A stretch of DNA of 64,000 bases from Sphingomonas sp. TREG-RG-20F-R18-01 (GTDB lineage Bacteria > Pseudomonadota > Alphaproteobacteria > Sphingomonadales > Sphingomonadaceae). Position 1 is the stretch's first letter; each line of letters starts with the position of its first letter. The position numbers were made by a program, and so were the translations under genes. The DNA lies in NCBI RefSeq assembly GCF_022662475.1, contig NZ_JAKNQQ010000007.1:1-64000 (forward strand). The letters are read 5' to 3'. Positions 51,485-60,803 of the stretch are shown here, in pieces. The notes under the pieces are model-generated. The model had not been told where the DNA came from and did no database searches. It saw nothing but the letters and a program-made list of their open reading frames with translations.

Positions 51485-52522
51485 ATGATCGCCAAAACCA
51501 TGCACGCCGCCGTCGTCACCGCATTCGGCAAGCCCCTCGAATTACTGGAATACCCCGTGCCCATGCCGGGTCCCGGCCAGATCCTCGTCAAGACCGAGGC
51601 GTGTGGCGTGTGCCATACCGATCTGCACGCTGCGAAGGGCGACTGGCCGGTCAAGCCCAACCCGCCGTTCATCCCCGGGCATGAGGCGATCGGCATCGTC
51701 GTCGCGCTCGGCGCGGGCGTCACGCTGGTCAAGGAAGGCGACCGGGTCGGCGTGCCGTGGCTCTATTCGGCGTGCGGGCATTGCGAATATTGCCTGTCGG
51801 CATGGGAGACGGTCTGCCCCGAAGCAAAGTTCGGCGGCTATACGCAAAATGGCGGGTTCGCCGACTATGTCCTCGCCGATCCCAATTATGTCGCGCACAT
51901 CCCCAAGGGCCTAAGCCCGACCGAGGCCGCGCCGCTGATCTGCGCCGGGATCACCACCTACAAGGGCATCAAGGAAACCGAAGCCAGGCCGGGGGAATGG
52001 ATCGCGATCTCCGGGTGCGGCGGGCTCGGGCATCTGGCGATCCAGTACGCCAAGGCGATGGGGCTGAACGTCTGCGCGGTGGATATCGACGACGGCAAGC
52101 TCGCGCACGCCACCCGGCTCGGCGCGGAGATGGTGATCAACGCCCGCACGCAGAACCCCGCCGAGACGCTCAAGGCCGCGATCGGTGGCGGCGCGCATGG
52201 CGTGCTGATCACCGCGCCGTCCTTGGCCGCGTTCAAGCAGGGGATCGAGATGACTCGCAAGCGCGGCACCTGCGCGCTCGTCGGCCTGCCGCCGGGCGAG
52301 TTCCCGACGCCGTTGTTCGACGTGGTCGCGAATTGCATCACGATCCGCGGATCGTTCGTCGGCACGCGCAAGGACATGGCCGAATGCCTGCAATTCGCCG
52401 CGGACGGCAAGGTGAAGGCGGATATCGAGCTGCAGCCTTTGGCCGCGATCAACACGGTCTTCGATCGGCTGGAAAAGGGCGACGTCCCGTCGCGCGTCGT
52501 GCTCGATTTCACCGGCGCATAG
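51485..52522 (+). CDS. adhP: zinc alcohol dehydrogenase AdhP-type
   Basis: A 345-residue dehydrogenase. It shows ACGVCHTDLHAAKGDWP, PGHEAIGIVVALGAGV, the structural zinc segment ACGHCEYCLSAWETVC and the NAD loop SGCGGLGHLAIQYAKAMGL. These are the hallmarks of the ethanol-active, NAD-dependent AdhP/AdhA group, which interconverts ethanol and acetaldehyde. It follows the aldehyde dehydrogenase gene in one unit and ends the island; a strong hairpin follows. Confidence 0.94.
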   Translation: MIAKTMHAAVVTAFGKPLELLEYPVPMPGPGQILVKTEACGVCHTDLHAAKGDWPVKPNPPFIPGHEAIGIVVALGAGVTLVKEGDRVGVPWLYSACGHCEYCLSAWETVCPEAKFGGYTQNGGFADYVLADPNYVAHIPKGLSPTEAAPLICAGITTYKGIKETEARPGEWIAISGCGGLGHLAIQYAKAMGLNVCAVDIDDGKLAHATRLGAEMVINARTQNPAETLKAAIGGGAHGVLITAPSLAAFKQGIEMTRKRGTCALVGLPPGEFPTPLFDVVANCITIRGSFVGTRKDMAECLQFAADGKVKADIELQPLAAINTVFDRLEKGDVPSRVVLDFTGA

Positions 52523-52528
52523 AATGCG

Positions 52529-52575
52529 CGATCGGTCGGCGCGCCCGATGGCAAGGCGCGCCGGCCGAACGATCG
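52529..52575 (+). terminator. long GC hairpin after adhP
   Basis: CGATCGGTCGGCGCGCC and GGCGCGCCGGCCGAACGATCG pair with two small interruptions and a nine-base loop. It begins six bases after the adhP stop. No T-run follows directly; a T7 run lies about 70 bp further on. Confidence 0.55.
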
Positions 52576-52961
52576 ATGCGGGCGACGTAACTGGGGGCGG
52601 CGGACCCGATCCGGTTTGAGGACGTCGCCGCCGACGCTGACCGTTTTTTTCGGGCGCATCTTCGAAGCCGACTTTTCCCTTCACGCGATCAGGGCGCGAG
52701 ATACGCGGTCCGCTCGACGGGACAAATCGCACAAGCCTGATGTCGGCGGGCACGTCGCAGGTCTGGCTTGACGAACACGACGCGCGGGTAAGCGCCCTTC
52801 GCGGTGGTCGCACCTTGCCGCGCGCGTCGCGGCGTAAGCCGAGGCGGGCCGGAGGCGTCGGATGGCGTAGTCGGTCGAAGGAGGGTACGGCAAAACAGTC
52901 GGCGAGACGGGGCCGGAAGAACCAGGGCTTTCCACCGTGCCACGAGCACGCTGTTGGCGAT

Positions 52962-53240
52962 ATGGTTCCGGTCCGCGAAAATGCCCTGACGCTCGCCTTC
53001 GAGCAGGGCTTCCAGTTCGCCGCCAAGCCGGTGACGGCCGAGATCGTAGAGCAGGTGCTGTCGCGCGCGATCGACGATCTCGAACCCACGCTGACGCGCA
53101 ACGGATATGACGCAGGCTCGCTTGTCAGCCATTTCAACAGCCGGCCGTCCGACGTGCGGGCGTTCCACGCTGAAACGCTGGATGCAGAACACACACGCGA
53201 ATTGATCGAACGGCTGCGCGAAGCAGGGGTGCCTGTATGA
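52962..53240 (+). pseudogene. C-terminal fragment of a transposon-type AAA ATPase
   Basis: The last 92 codons of an open frame read like the helical end of a TniB/ExeA-type ATP-binding protein from transposable elements: VTAEIVEQVLSRAIDDLEPTL, TRNGYDAGSLVSHF and ELIERLREAGVPV. The frame continues upstream to 52740 with unrelated, arginine-rich sequence, and no Walker motifs are found, so the ATPase core is missing. Identity is from pattern memory and is only moderate. It may mark the edge of an old insertion next to the island. Confidence 0.5.
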
Positions 53241-53341
53241 TGCGCGCCGCACTCGCAGTGGTATCGTTCATTTCTGCTGCCCTACTTCTCACCGGCTGTT
53301 GTGGGTTGTTGGGCGAGCCCGCGCGCGAGGAGGTGGCGTGA
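53237..53341 (+). CDS. tiny putative lipoprotein
   Basis: A 34-codon frame: a hydrophobic N-terminus, a lipobox (LLTGC with the lipid cysteine at 21), then a short charged tail. Its ATG overlaps the stop of the preceding fragment (ATGA), as in coupled genes. It resembles entericidin- or TrbK-like small lipoproteins in form only. It may be a real small gene left from a mobile element. Confidence 0.45.
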   Translation: MMRAALAVVSFISAALLLTGCCGLLGEPAREEVA

Positions 53342-53744
53342 GCGCGTCATCCAGGAACTCGAAGCCCTGGTAGAGGTGCGTGCGATCGGGATCGTCCCAA
53401 TGCACCCTGAGATCGCCGGGGTTCATCGAGCGCCTACTGTCCGCCATGCTGCTGACGTGGACAGATCACCACCGTGCGTCCCGGCGCATGCACGACATTG
53501 CCCGCCATACCGCCGATCCGCCCGGCGGGAGAATGGCCTGCACCCTATTGAGAAGTCGTCGAACCACGTTCGGGCGCGACGGTTCGGCTTGCTGCTCCAG
53601 CTCCGTTGCCTTTACGATCGCAACTTCGACGCATTCGGCATTCTGGCTCATTTATCAAAACGTCCCATTGTCTGATTATGCTTGCACGCGGTCCTGATCA
53701 TCTTCGCGACTACTTATTAAGAATTCTGCATGCTGGTGTGGTGG
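53342..53744. other. gene-free, decayed sequence
   Basis: Short overlapping open frames only, with no recognisable protein pattern. The composition is less GC-rich than that of the flanking genes near 53640-53740. Confidence 0.45.
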
Positions 53745-53890
53745 ATGCGGATGGGTTCTCAAGCCCGCGATCACACCGTTAGCATTGCTTGCGTCACCAT
53801 CGTGAAGCTCTCTACGATCCCGGCGTCTTCGGTCTCGAACCGATCCCATAGGCCGGCGAAGCAGATGAAGCCGCTCCGCGATGGTCTTGC
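53745..53890 (-). pseudogene. remnant of an SRAP/YedK-type peptidase gene
   Basis: One minus-strand frame reads SGFICFAGLWDRF followed by VESFTMVTQAM, close to the FAFAGLWE.W...SFTIITTEAN core of SOS-response-associated peptidases (YedK/HMCES), then meets a stop; an EPIRIHH piece in another frame may be the next conserved segment. Both ends are missing. The full protein senses and crosslinks to abasic DNA; this copy cannot function. Confidence 0.5.
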
Positions 53891-53918
53891 CGTTGACCGT
53901 GCCCGTCACGACCGTCGT

Positions 53919-54324
53919 CTATGCCTCGGCAGCGGCAAGCCGCGCTTGATCCTCTGGCCGGATCTCGTGCGGCTTCTCGGTTCCAGCAGGAGCGGCCGCT
54001 CGCTGCGAAATCCACTTCTTTGCTCGCAGCGCGGGCTTCTCGACCCAATGCCAAGACAGGATCGCGAACCCCAGGGTCAGGATCAACGACATCGGGAACA
54101 GGATCCACCACACCCGCGCCTGCGGCAGCGCCCAAGCGGCCGAAAAATATCGGCAAGATGGCTCCAAAGGCGGGATTGAGAACGGCGATCTTCGCGCCTT
54201 TGGCCGCTGTTCCGTAACAGACATGGAATGTATGGAGGAAGATGATGCTGGCGGACAGAGAGAACCGCCAAAAATAAAGCCCCGGGCCGGCGCCGCGATA
54301 TTTTTCGAGTTCATCGCTCACCAT
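53919..54324 (-). pseudogene. acyltransferase family 3 remnant with large internal deletion
   Basis: The start of an OafA-like acyltransferase (MVSDELEKYRGAGPGLYF, then FLHTFHVCYGTAAKG and NPAFGAILPIFFG) is joined, in a different frame, to the last membrane segment and tail (FPMSLILTLGFAILSWHWVEKPALR). About 300 residues between are gone. This is a second, separate acyltransferase wreck, distinct from that at 13448-14623. Confidence 0.72.
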
Positions 54325-54905
54325 CGGCCTATTCGCAAAGCGCGACATCATGTGTTTTCGGCTGTCATCGCCCCATCCCCCGTACAGCATGCCCCACGCC
54401 GATGACTGTTTGATATCAGGTAAAACGATCCGCGCCAGTATTTGATGAGGGCGCTCCAACGCTATAGTTCAGGACGTTGCACCAAGACGGGATCTGCCTC
54501 CACAAGCTTCCTATTTTGCTGCGCGCCAGACCGCTCCAGCTACACCAAAATCCCATTGAACGGCCCGCTGACGTTCTGCGACCGGCCGATCGGCTCGTCA
54601 TAGCTGGCGGATTCTGTGCTTTCCCCCGGCAGCACCGTAAAGACGCGCGCGCAGTGCCTCGCCGCCATGGCGATCATCTCCGTCCGCCCGCGGAAATATA
54701 TAAGGGAAAGAGCCGCGGGTTCGTATGATCTTGTATGCGGAGGCTGGGCTATGACCTCATGATCTTCGACAGGGTTTCGTCCGGCTCTTCGAGCTGAGTT
54801 CGCTTCCAGCTGCACCGCGCAACCGTCTGCGACGTGGCATCGCGGCTGGAGCCATATCTGTTCCTGGCGCATCACACGTGGAAGCGGCCGCGTGCTGTGC
54901 CCGCA
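54325..54905. other. gene-free stretch before the efflux operon's end
   Basis: About 580 bases with no gene that I can support. Only short frames without family features are present; an AT-richer patch occurs near 54695-54715. Confidence 0.45.
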
Positions 54906-56324
54906 TCACCGTTCCAGAGGGCGCGCGCGATCGCTGGGCGATTGCTCCCCTTCGGTATCTCCTCCGAGGACCTGGTAGAGTGTGACGCGGTTGCTCACCG
55001 CCGCGAGATCGGTCGCGATCTTGGTCTGGCGCGCGGTGTAATAGGTCCGCTGCGTCACCAGCGCCGAGAGGTAGGTGTCGATCCCTTCGCGATAGCGCGC
55101 CTCCGCCAGCGTATTGGCCTGGCCCGAGGCGCGCAGCAGATCGGCTTGCGCCGCCTGCTGCCGCTCGATCGTCCCGGCGCGCGCGAGCGCATCGGCGACT
55201 TCGCGGAATGCGCTCTGCACCGCTTTCTCATATTGCGCGAGGTACAGGTCGCGCTGCGCCTCGCTGTACGCGAGATTGCCGCGGTTGGTGCCGCCGAAGA
55301 TCGGAACGCTCGCCGACGAGTTCCCCGACCAGGAGAAGGCACCGCCGCTGAATAGCGAGGACAGCGCGGTGCTGGCGAAGCCGACTGCCGAGGTGAGTGT
55401 GATCGTCGGGAAAAACGCTGCGCGCGCTGCCCCGATATTGGCGTTGGCGCCGATCAGGGCATGCTCGGCCTCGATGACGTCGGGGCGGCGCAGCAGCGCC
55501 TCCGACGACACCCCGACCGGAACCTTGGTGATCCCGCCCAGCAGGCTGTCGAGCTTGCCTGGCAACAGGGCATCCTCGACCGGGGCGCCGACCAGCAGGT
55601 CGAGCGCGTTGCGGTCCTGCGCGACCTGGGTCGTGGCATTCTCGACGTCGGAGCGCGATTGCGCATTGGTCGTCTCGATCGAGCGGACATCGACCTTGCC
55701 GGTCAGCCCCGCATCGTTGAGCGAGCGCGTCAGCCGGAGCGAGCGCGCGGTGCTGGCGACGGTGTCCTGCGCGACCGCGAGCAGATCCTGGTCGGCGGCG
55801 AGCGTCGCATAGGCCGTGGCAGTCTCGGCGATCAGCGCGAGGCGCGTGTTGCGCGCGCCCGCCTCGGTGGCGAGATAGGTCTCGAACGCCGCTTTGCTGA
55901 GATTCTTGAGCCGCCCGAACAGATCGATCTCGAATCCGCTCACCCCGACGTCGGCGGAGTAGCTGTCGATCGCCCCGGTCGCATTGCCGCCGCGCGACAG
56001 CGAGGGGCCGCCGCTCGCAGAGACCGTGGGCAGCTGTGACGCGCGCTGCACACGGTATTGCGCGCGCGCCGCGGCGATATTGGCGACGGCCGCGCGCAGA
56101 TCGCGATTGTTGGTGAGCGCACGGTCGATGATCGTCCGCAGGCTGGGATCGGTGAAGACATCGCGCCACGCCAGCGGCGTCTGCGGGCTGGATGCAGCGG
56201 CGGCATAGGCCGGCCCGGTCGGAAAGCTCGGCGCGACCGGCGGCGCCGGCCGGACATAGACCGGCGCGAGATTGCACCCCGACAGCAGCGCTGCAGTCGC
56301 GACGACGAGGAACGGCTGGCGCAT
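54906..56324 (-). CDS. RND efflux outer-membrane factor (OprM/NodT family lipoprotein)
   Basis: A 472-residue outer-membrane channel. The signal peptide ends in a lipobox (LLSGCNLAP, lipidated cysteine), followed by the NodT-family start YVRPAPPVAPSFP and two repeats of helical hairpins (NNRDLRAAVANIAAARAQY; ANIGAARAAFFPTITL). It exports drugs together with the inner-membrane pump and adaptor encoded upstream. Its ATG overlaps the stop of the pump gene (TGATG), so it is the third gene of the operon. Confidence 0.94.
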   Translation of the reverse strand: MRQPFLVVATAALLSGCNLAPVYVRPAPPVAPSFPTGPAYAAAASSPQTPLAWRDVFTDPSLRTIIDRALTNNRDLRAAVANIAAARAQYRVQRASQLPTVSASGGPSLSRGGNATGAIDSYSADVGVSGFEIDLFGRLKNLSKAAFETYLATEAGARNTRLALIAETATAYATLAADQDLLAVAQDTVASTARSLRLTRSLNDAGLTGKVDVRSIETTNAQSRSDVENATTQVAQDRNALDLLVGAPVEDALLPGKLDSLLGGITKVPVGVSSEALLRRPDVIEAEHALIGANANIGAARAAFFPTITLTSAVGFASTALSSLFSGGAFSWSGNSSASVPIFGGTNRGNLAYSEAQRDLYLAQYEKAVQSAFREVADALARAGTIERQQAAQADLLRASGQANTLAEARYREGIDTYLSALVTQRTYYTARQTKIATDLAAVSNRVTLYQVLGGDTEGEQSPSDRARPLER

Positions 56325-59300
56325 CACTTGGTCTCCGGCGCTGGCAAGGCAGGCGCGTCGTCACGGTGGTCCGGATCGGTCTTGTCCATGCCGAACAGGC
56401 GCCCGACCAGGACGAAGAACATCGGCACGTAGAAGATCGCGATCGCAGTGGCGGTCAGCATCCCGCCGATCACCGCGGTGCCGATCGCGATCCGGCTCTG
56501 CGCCCCCGCCCCGGTCGCGATCGCGAGCGGAACGACGCCCGCGATGAAGGCAAGGCTCGTCATCAGGATCGGCCGCAACCGCACCTTGGCCGCCTCCAGC
56601 GCGGCATCGAGCGCATTCTTGCCCGCCTTGTGCGCATCCTCGGCGAATTCGACGATCAGGATCGCATTCTTCGCCGCCAGCCCGATCGTGGTGAGCAAGC
56701 CGACCTGAAAATAGATGTTGTTGTCGAGCCCGCGCAACGTGACCGCAACCACCGCGCCGATCACCCCGAGCGGGATCACCAGCAACACCGCGATCGGGAT
56801 CGACCAGCTCTCGTACAGCGCGGCAAGGCACAGGAACACGACGAGGACCGAGATCGCATACAGCTTGGGCGCCTGCCCGCTGGTCAGCTGTTCCTGATAC
56901 GACAGTCCGCTCCATGCATAGCCGGTGCCCTTCGGCAGCTTCTGCTGCAACGCGACGATCTCCTTCATCGCCTCGCCCGAGCTCGATCCCGACGCGGCCT
57001 GCCCCTGGATTTCGTAGGAGGACTGGCCGTTGAAGCGCGACAGCGACGACGGCCCCTTGGTCCAGCTCGTCGTGGCGAAGGCTGAGAACGGCGTCATCGT
57101 GCCGGTGGAGGACGCGCGGACCATCCAATTGTCGAGGTCGCTCGGCAGCGCGCGGAACTGCGCGTCCGCCTGCATGTAGACGCGCTTGACGCGCCCGCGG
57201 TCGACGAAGTCGTTGATATAGGTGCTGCCCCAGGCCGAGCTGAGCGTCGCGGTCACGTCGCTCTCGGCAAGCCCTAGTGCTGCGAGCTTGGTCTCGTCGA
57301 TATCGACATGAAGCTGCGGCGTGTCGTCGAGCGATCCCGCGCGGACGCCGGCCAGCTTGGGGTCCTTCCCCGCTGCCGCGATCAACTGGTCGCGCAGCGC
57401 AAGGAAGCGCGCCTGGCTGAGCCCGCCGGTATTGAGCAGCTCGAAGGTGAAGCCGTTCGACTGGCCGAGGCCGGAGATTGCTGGCGGCGTCAGCGCAAAG
57501 ACCTGCGCATCGCGAATCGCCGCCAATTTCATCGTCGCGCGCCCGGTGATCGCATCGGCCGAATTGGCCTTGTCGCTGCGGTCCTTGAACGGCGCAAGAT
57601 TGCCGAAGGCGAGCCCCGCATTCTGCCCCGACCCCGAGAAGCCAAAGCCCTGGATGCTGAGCAGGCTGGCGACGTTCTTCTTCTCGTTGGTCAGGAAGTA
57701 GTTTTCGACCTGATGCGCGACCGCGTCGGTGCGCTCGGCGGTGGCGCCGGCGGGGAGCGTGAACTGCACCAGCGCCTGCCCTTGGTCCTCGGTCGGCAAG
57801 AAGCCGGTCGGCAACCGCACGAACAGTACGGCAAGCACAACGCAGATCACCGCATAGATGCCCAGATGCACGGCACGACGCCCGACGACAATGCGCACCG
57901 CGCCGACATAGCGCGCGGTCGTGCGGGCGAACCAGCGGTTGAATTTGCCGAACGGCCCCTTGCGCGCGAGCGGGTCCTGGTGGTTCGGCTTGAGCAATGT
58001 CGCGCACAGCGCCGGCGTCAGGATCAGCGCGACGAGCACCGATAGTAGCATCGCCGAGACGATCGTGATCGAGAACTGGCGATAGATCACCCCGGTCGAT
58101 CCACCGAAGAACGCCATCGGCAGCAACACCGCCGACAGCACCAGCGCGATGCCGACCAGCGCACTGCCGATCTCGCCCATCGACTTGATCGTTGCGTCGC
58201 GCGGCGACAGTCCCTCCTCGCTCATGATGCGCTCGACATTCTCGACCACGACGATCGCATCGTCGACGAGCAGGCCGATCGACAGCACCATGCCGAACAG
58301 CGTCATCGTGTTGATCGAATAGCCGAACAAAGCGAGCACGCCGAACGTGCCGAGCAGCACCACCGGCACCGCGATCGCCGGAACGAGCGTCGCGCGCCAG
58401 CTCTGCAGGAAGACGAACATCACGATCACGACGAGCACGATCGCCTCGAACAGCGTCTTGACGACTTCCTCGACCGACAGCTTGATGAAGTCGGTCGTGT
58501 CGCGCGGATAATCGATGACATAGCCGCTCGGCAGGCCGGGCTCGAGTTCCTTGACCTTGGCCTTGACCGCGGTTGCGGTGGCAAGCGCATCGGCGCCCGG
58601 CGCGAGCTGGATCGCGATCGCGCCGCCGGGATGCCCGTTGACGCGTGACACGGTGTCGTAGCTCTCATTGCCGAGTTCGATCCGCGCGACGTCGGACAGC
58701 CGCACGACCGAACCGTCGGTCTGCGCCTTGACGATAATGTTGCGGAACTGCTCGGGCGTCTGGAACCGCGACTTGGCGGTGACGGTGGCGTTGAGCCGCT
58801 GGCCGGCCGGCGCAGGCTTCTGCCCGATCTGCCCGGCCGAGACTTCGACGTTCTGCGCGCTGATCGCGGTCTGGACGTCCGACGGCATCAATTTGACCGC
58901 GGCGAGCTTGTACGGATCGAGCCAGATCCGCATCGCATATTGCGACCCGAACACCTGGCTCTGCCCGACGCCGTTCACGCGGGCGAGCGGGTCCTGATAG
59001 GTGTTGACGAGATAATCGGCGATCGCGGTCTGGTTGGCGCGGTCGGTCTTGTCATAGATCGCGACGATCATCAGGAAGTCGCTGTTCGACTTGGTGACGG
59101 TCACGCCCTGCTGCTGCACCTGGTTCGGCAGCCGCGACAGCGCCTGCTGGACCTTGTTCTGGACCTGCACTTGCGCGGTGTCGGGATCGGTGCCCTTTTC
59201 GAAGGTCACCGTGATCGACGCGCTCCCCGCCGAGCTCGAGCTCGAAGAAAAATAGAGCAGGCCGTCGATCCCGGTCAGCTGTTGCTCGAGGATCTGCGTC

Positions 59301-59482
59301 ACGCTCGTCTCGACCGTCGCCGCCGATGCGCCGGGATAGGTCGCGCTGACCGAGACCGAGGGGGGTGCGACGTCGGGATATTGCGCGATCGCCAGCGACA
59401 TCGCCGAGGCGATGCCCGCCAGCATGATCCCGATCGCCAGCACCCAGGCGAAGATCGGGCGGTTGATGAAGAAAGTGCTCAT
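56324..59482 (-). CDS. RND multidrug efflux pump, HAE1 type (AcrB/MexB-like)
   Basis: A 1052-residue proton-driven inner-membrane transporter. It starts with FFINRPIFAWVLAIGIMLAGI, has GLLVDDAIVVVENVER with the proton-relay aspartates in helix 4, and the second-half FQVGLLTTIGLAAKNAILIVEFA. Length matches AcrB. It exports hydrophobic and amphiphilic compounds. The gene starts three bases after the adaptor gene and is followed directly by the channel gene. Confidence 0.96.
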   Translation of the reverse strand: MSTFFINRPIFAWVLAIGIMLAGIASAMSLAIAQYPDVAPPSVSVSATYPGASAATVETSVTQILEQQLTGIDGLLYFSSSSSSAGSASITVTFEKGTDPDTAQVQVQNKVQQALSRLPNQVQQQGVTVTKSNSDFLMIVAIYDKTDRANQTAIADYLVNTYQDPLARVNGVGQSQVFGSQYAMRIWLDPYKLAAVKLMPSDVQTAISAQNVEVSAGQIGQKPAPAGQRLNATVTAKSRFQTPEQFRNIIVKAQTDGSVVRLSDVARIELGNESYDTVSRVNGHPGGAIAIQLAPGADALATATAVKAKVKELEPGLPSGYVIDYPRDTTDFIKLSVEEVVKTLFEAIVLVVIVMFVFLQSWRATLVPAIAVPVVLLGTFGVLALFGYSINTMTLFGMVLSIGLLVDDAIVVVENVERIMSEEGLSPRDATIKSMGEIGSALVGIALVLSAVLLPMAFFGGSTGVIYRQFSITIVSAMLLSVLVALILTPALCATLLKPNHQDPLARKGPFGKFNRWFARTTARYVGAVRIVVGRRAVHLGIYAVICVVLAVLFVRLPTGFLPTEDQGQALVQFTLPAGATAERTDAVAHQVENYFLTNEKKNVASLLSIQGFGFSGSGQNAGLAFGNLAPFKDRSDKANSADAITGRATMKLAAIRDAQVFALTPPAISGLGQSNGFTFELLNTGGLSQARFLALRDQLIAAAGKDPKLAGVRAGSLDDTPQLHVDIDETKLAALGLAESDVTATLSSAWGSTYINDFVDRGRVKRVYMQADAQFRALPSDLDNWMVRASSTGTMTPFSAFATTSWTKGPSSLSRFNGQSSYEIQGQAASGSSSGEAMKEIVALQQKLPKGTGYAWSGLSYQEQLTSGQAPKLYAISVLVVFLCLAALYESWSIPIAVLLVIPLGVIGAVVAVTLRGLDNNIYFQVGLLTTIGLAAKNAILIVEFAEDAHKAGKNALDAALEAAKVRLRPILMTSLAFIAGVVPLAIATGAGAQSRIAIGTAVIGGMLTATAIAIFYVPMFFVLVGRLFGMDKTDPDHRDDAPALPAPETK

Positions 59483-59485
59483 CGC

Positions 59486-60619
59486 TCAGTTCGCCTTGAC
59501 GGCAACGGGCTTGACCAGGGCACCGGGCCTGGCCTTGTCAACGCCCTCGACGATCAGGCGGTCACCCGCCTTGAGCCCGGCGGTGATCAGCCATTTGTTG
59601 CCGATCGCGCGGTCGGCAGTGACGGTCTTCTGCACCACCTTGTTGTCCGCGCCGACCACGAGCGCGGTCGCGGCCCCCGTCGGATCGCGACTGATCCCGT
59701 CCTGCGGCGCGAGGATCGCCTTGGGCACGATCGCCTCGGGCGAGACGATGCGGACGAACATGCCCGGCAGCAGCAGATTGTTGGGATTGGGGAAGCGCGC
59801 GCGGATCGTCACGCTGCCGGTATTCTGGTCGACCGTCGCCTCGGCGAACTCGACGCGGCCCGCCTGCGGATAGTCGGTGCCATTCTCGAGCTTGAGCCGG
59901 ATCGTCGCGCTCGCGGGCAATACGCCGCCCGAGGCCAGCGCCTGGCGCAGCGCGATGATCTTGGCCGAGGATTGGGTGATGTCGACGAAGATCGGGTCCA
60001 GCCGCTGGATCGTCGCGAGCGCGTCGGTCTGGCTCGCCGTGACGAGTGCGCCCTGGGTATAGGCCGAGCGACCGATCCGCCCACTGATCGGCGCGGTGAT
60101 CCGCGTGAAGGCGAGGTTGATCCGCGCGGTGCGCAGCGTTGCCTGTGCCTCGGCGACCGAGGCGCGGGCCTGGCCAGCCGCGGCGATGACATCGTCCTTG
60201 TCCTGCTTGCTCACCGCCTCGATCTCGGTCAGCCGGCCATAGCGCGCCGCCTTGGCGGTCGCGGTAACGGCATTGGCCTGCGCGTTGGCGAGCGATGCGG
60301 TCGCCTGCTGGACGGTCGCGCGGTAGAGTGACGGGTCGATCTGGTAGAGGGGCTGCCCCGCCTTCACGAGCGCGCCTTCGGTGAACAGCCGTGCCTTGAT
60401 CAGCCCCGAAATCTGTGGCCGGACTTCCGACGACATGAACGCCGCGGTCCGCCCGGGGAGCTCGGTCGTTAGCGTCACCGACCCGGCGGCCAACGTCACC
60501 ACGCCGACCTCGGGCGTCGGCATCGCGGGCGGCCCTGCCGGCTTGCCGCACGCGCCGAGCCCCAGCAGCAGCGGCGCGACAAGCAAGGCAGCCGAGCGGG
60601 CTGGCATCGAACGGGGCAT
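59486..60619 (-). CDS. RND efflux periplasmic adaptor (AcrA/MexA-like)
   Basis: A 377-residue membrane fusion protein. A lipoprotein signal (LLVAPLLLGLGACGKP) is followed by LPGRTAAFMSSEVRPQISGLI, the lipoyl/hairpin region (EGALVKAGQPLYQIDP), ITAPISGRIGRSAYTQGALV and the barrel domain. It couples the pump to the outer-membrane channel. GGAG is six bases before the ATG at 60619; ATG 60625 is also possible. It leads the efflux operon and is divergent from the response-regulator gene. Confidence 0.94.
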   Translation of the reverse strand: MPRSMPARSAALLVAPLLLGLGACGKPAGPPAMPTPEVGVVTLAAGSVTLTTELPGRTAAFMSSEVRPQISGLIKARLFTEGALVKAGQPLYQIDPSLYRATVQQATASLANAQANAVTATAKAARYGRLTEIEAVSKQDKDDVIAAAGQARASVAEAQATLRTARINLAFTRITAPISGRIGRSAYTQGALVTASQTDALATIQRLDPIFVDITQSSAKIIALRQALASGGVLPASATIRLKLENGTDYPQAGRVEFAEATVDQNTGSVTIRARFPNPNNLLLPGMFVRIVSPEAIVPKAILAPQDGISRDPTGAATALVVGADNKVVQKTVTADRAIGNKWLITAGLKAGDRLIVEGVDKARPGALVKPVAVKAN

Positions 60620-60803
60620 CGTCATCTCCGGGGCAGTCGACCGAGCTGTCACACCTGCGCAGCGTGCCCTGCACCTCGCGGGCGGGTGCAAACAGGCAAG
60701 GTTGATGTCGCGACCAGTGGATCGGTATTGCCGTGTAGCGGCGCACGACGCGGTGTATCGACGTGTATCAGCCCCCCGGATTTGAAGACTTGGTCATCAC
60801 GCG

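Noticed and set aside
58940..60331. 463-residue plus-strand open frame opposite the RND adaptor and pump
   Set aside because: Shadow of the efflux genes; composition is charged repeats with no domain.
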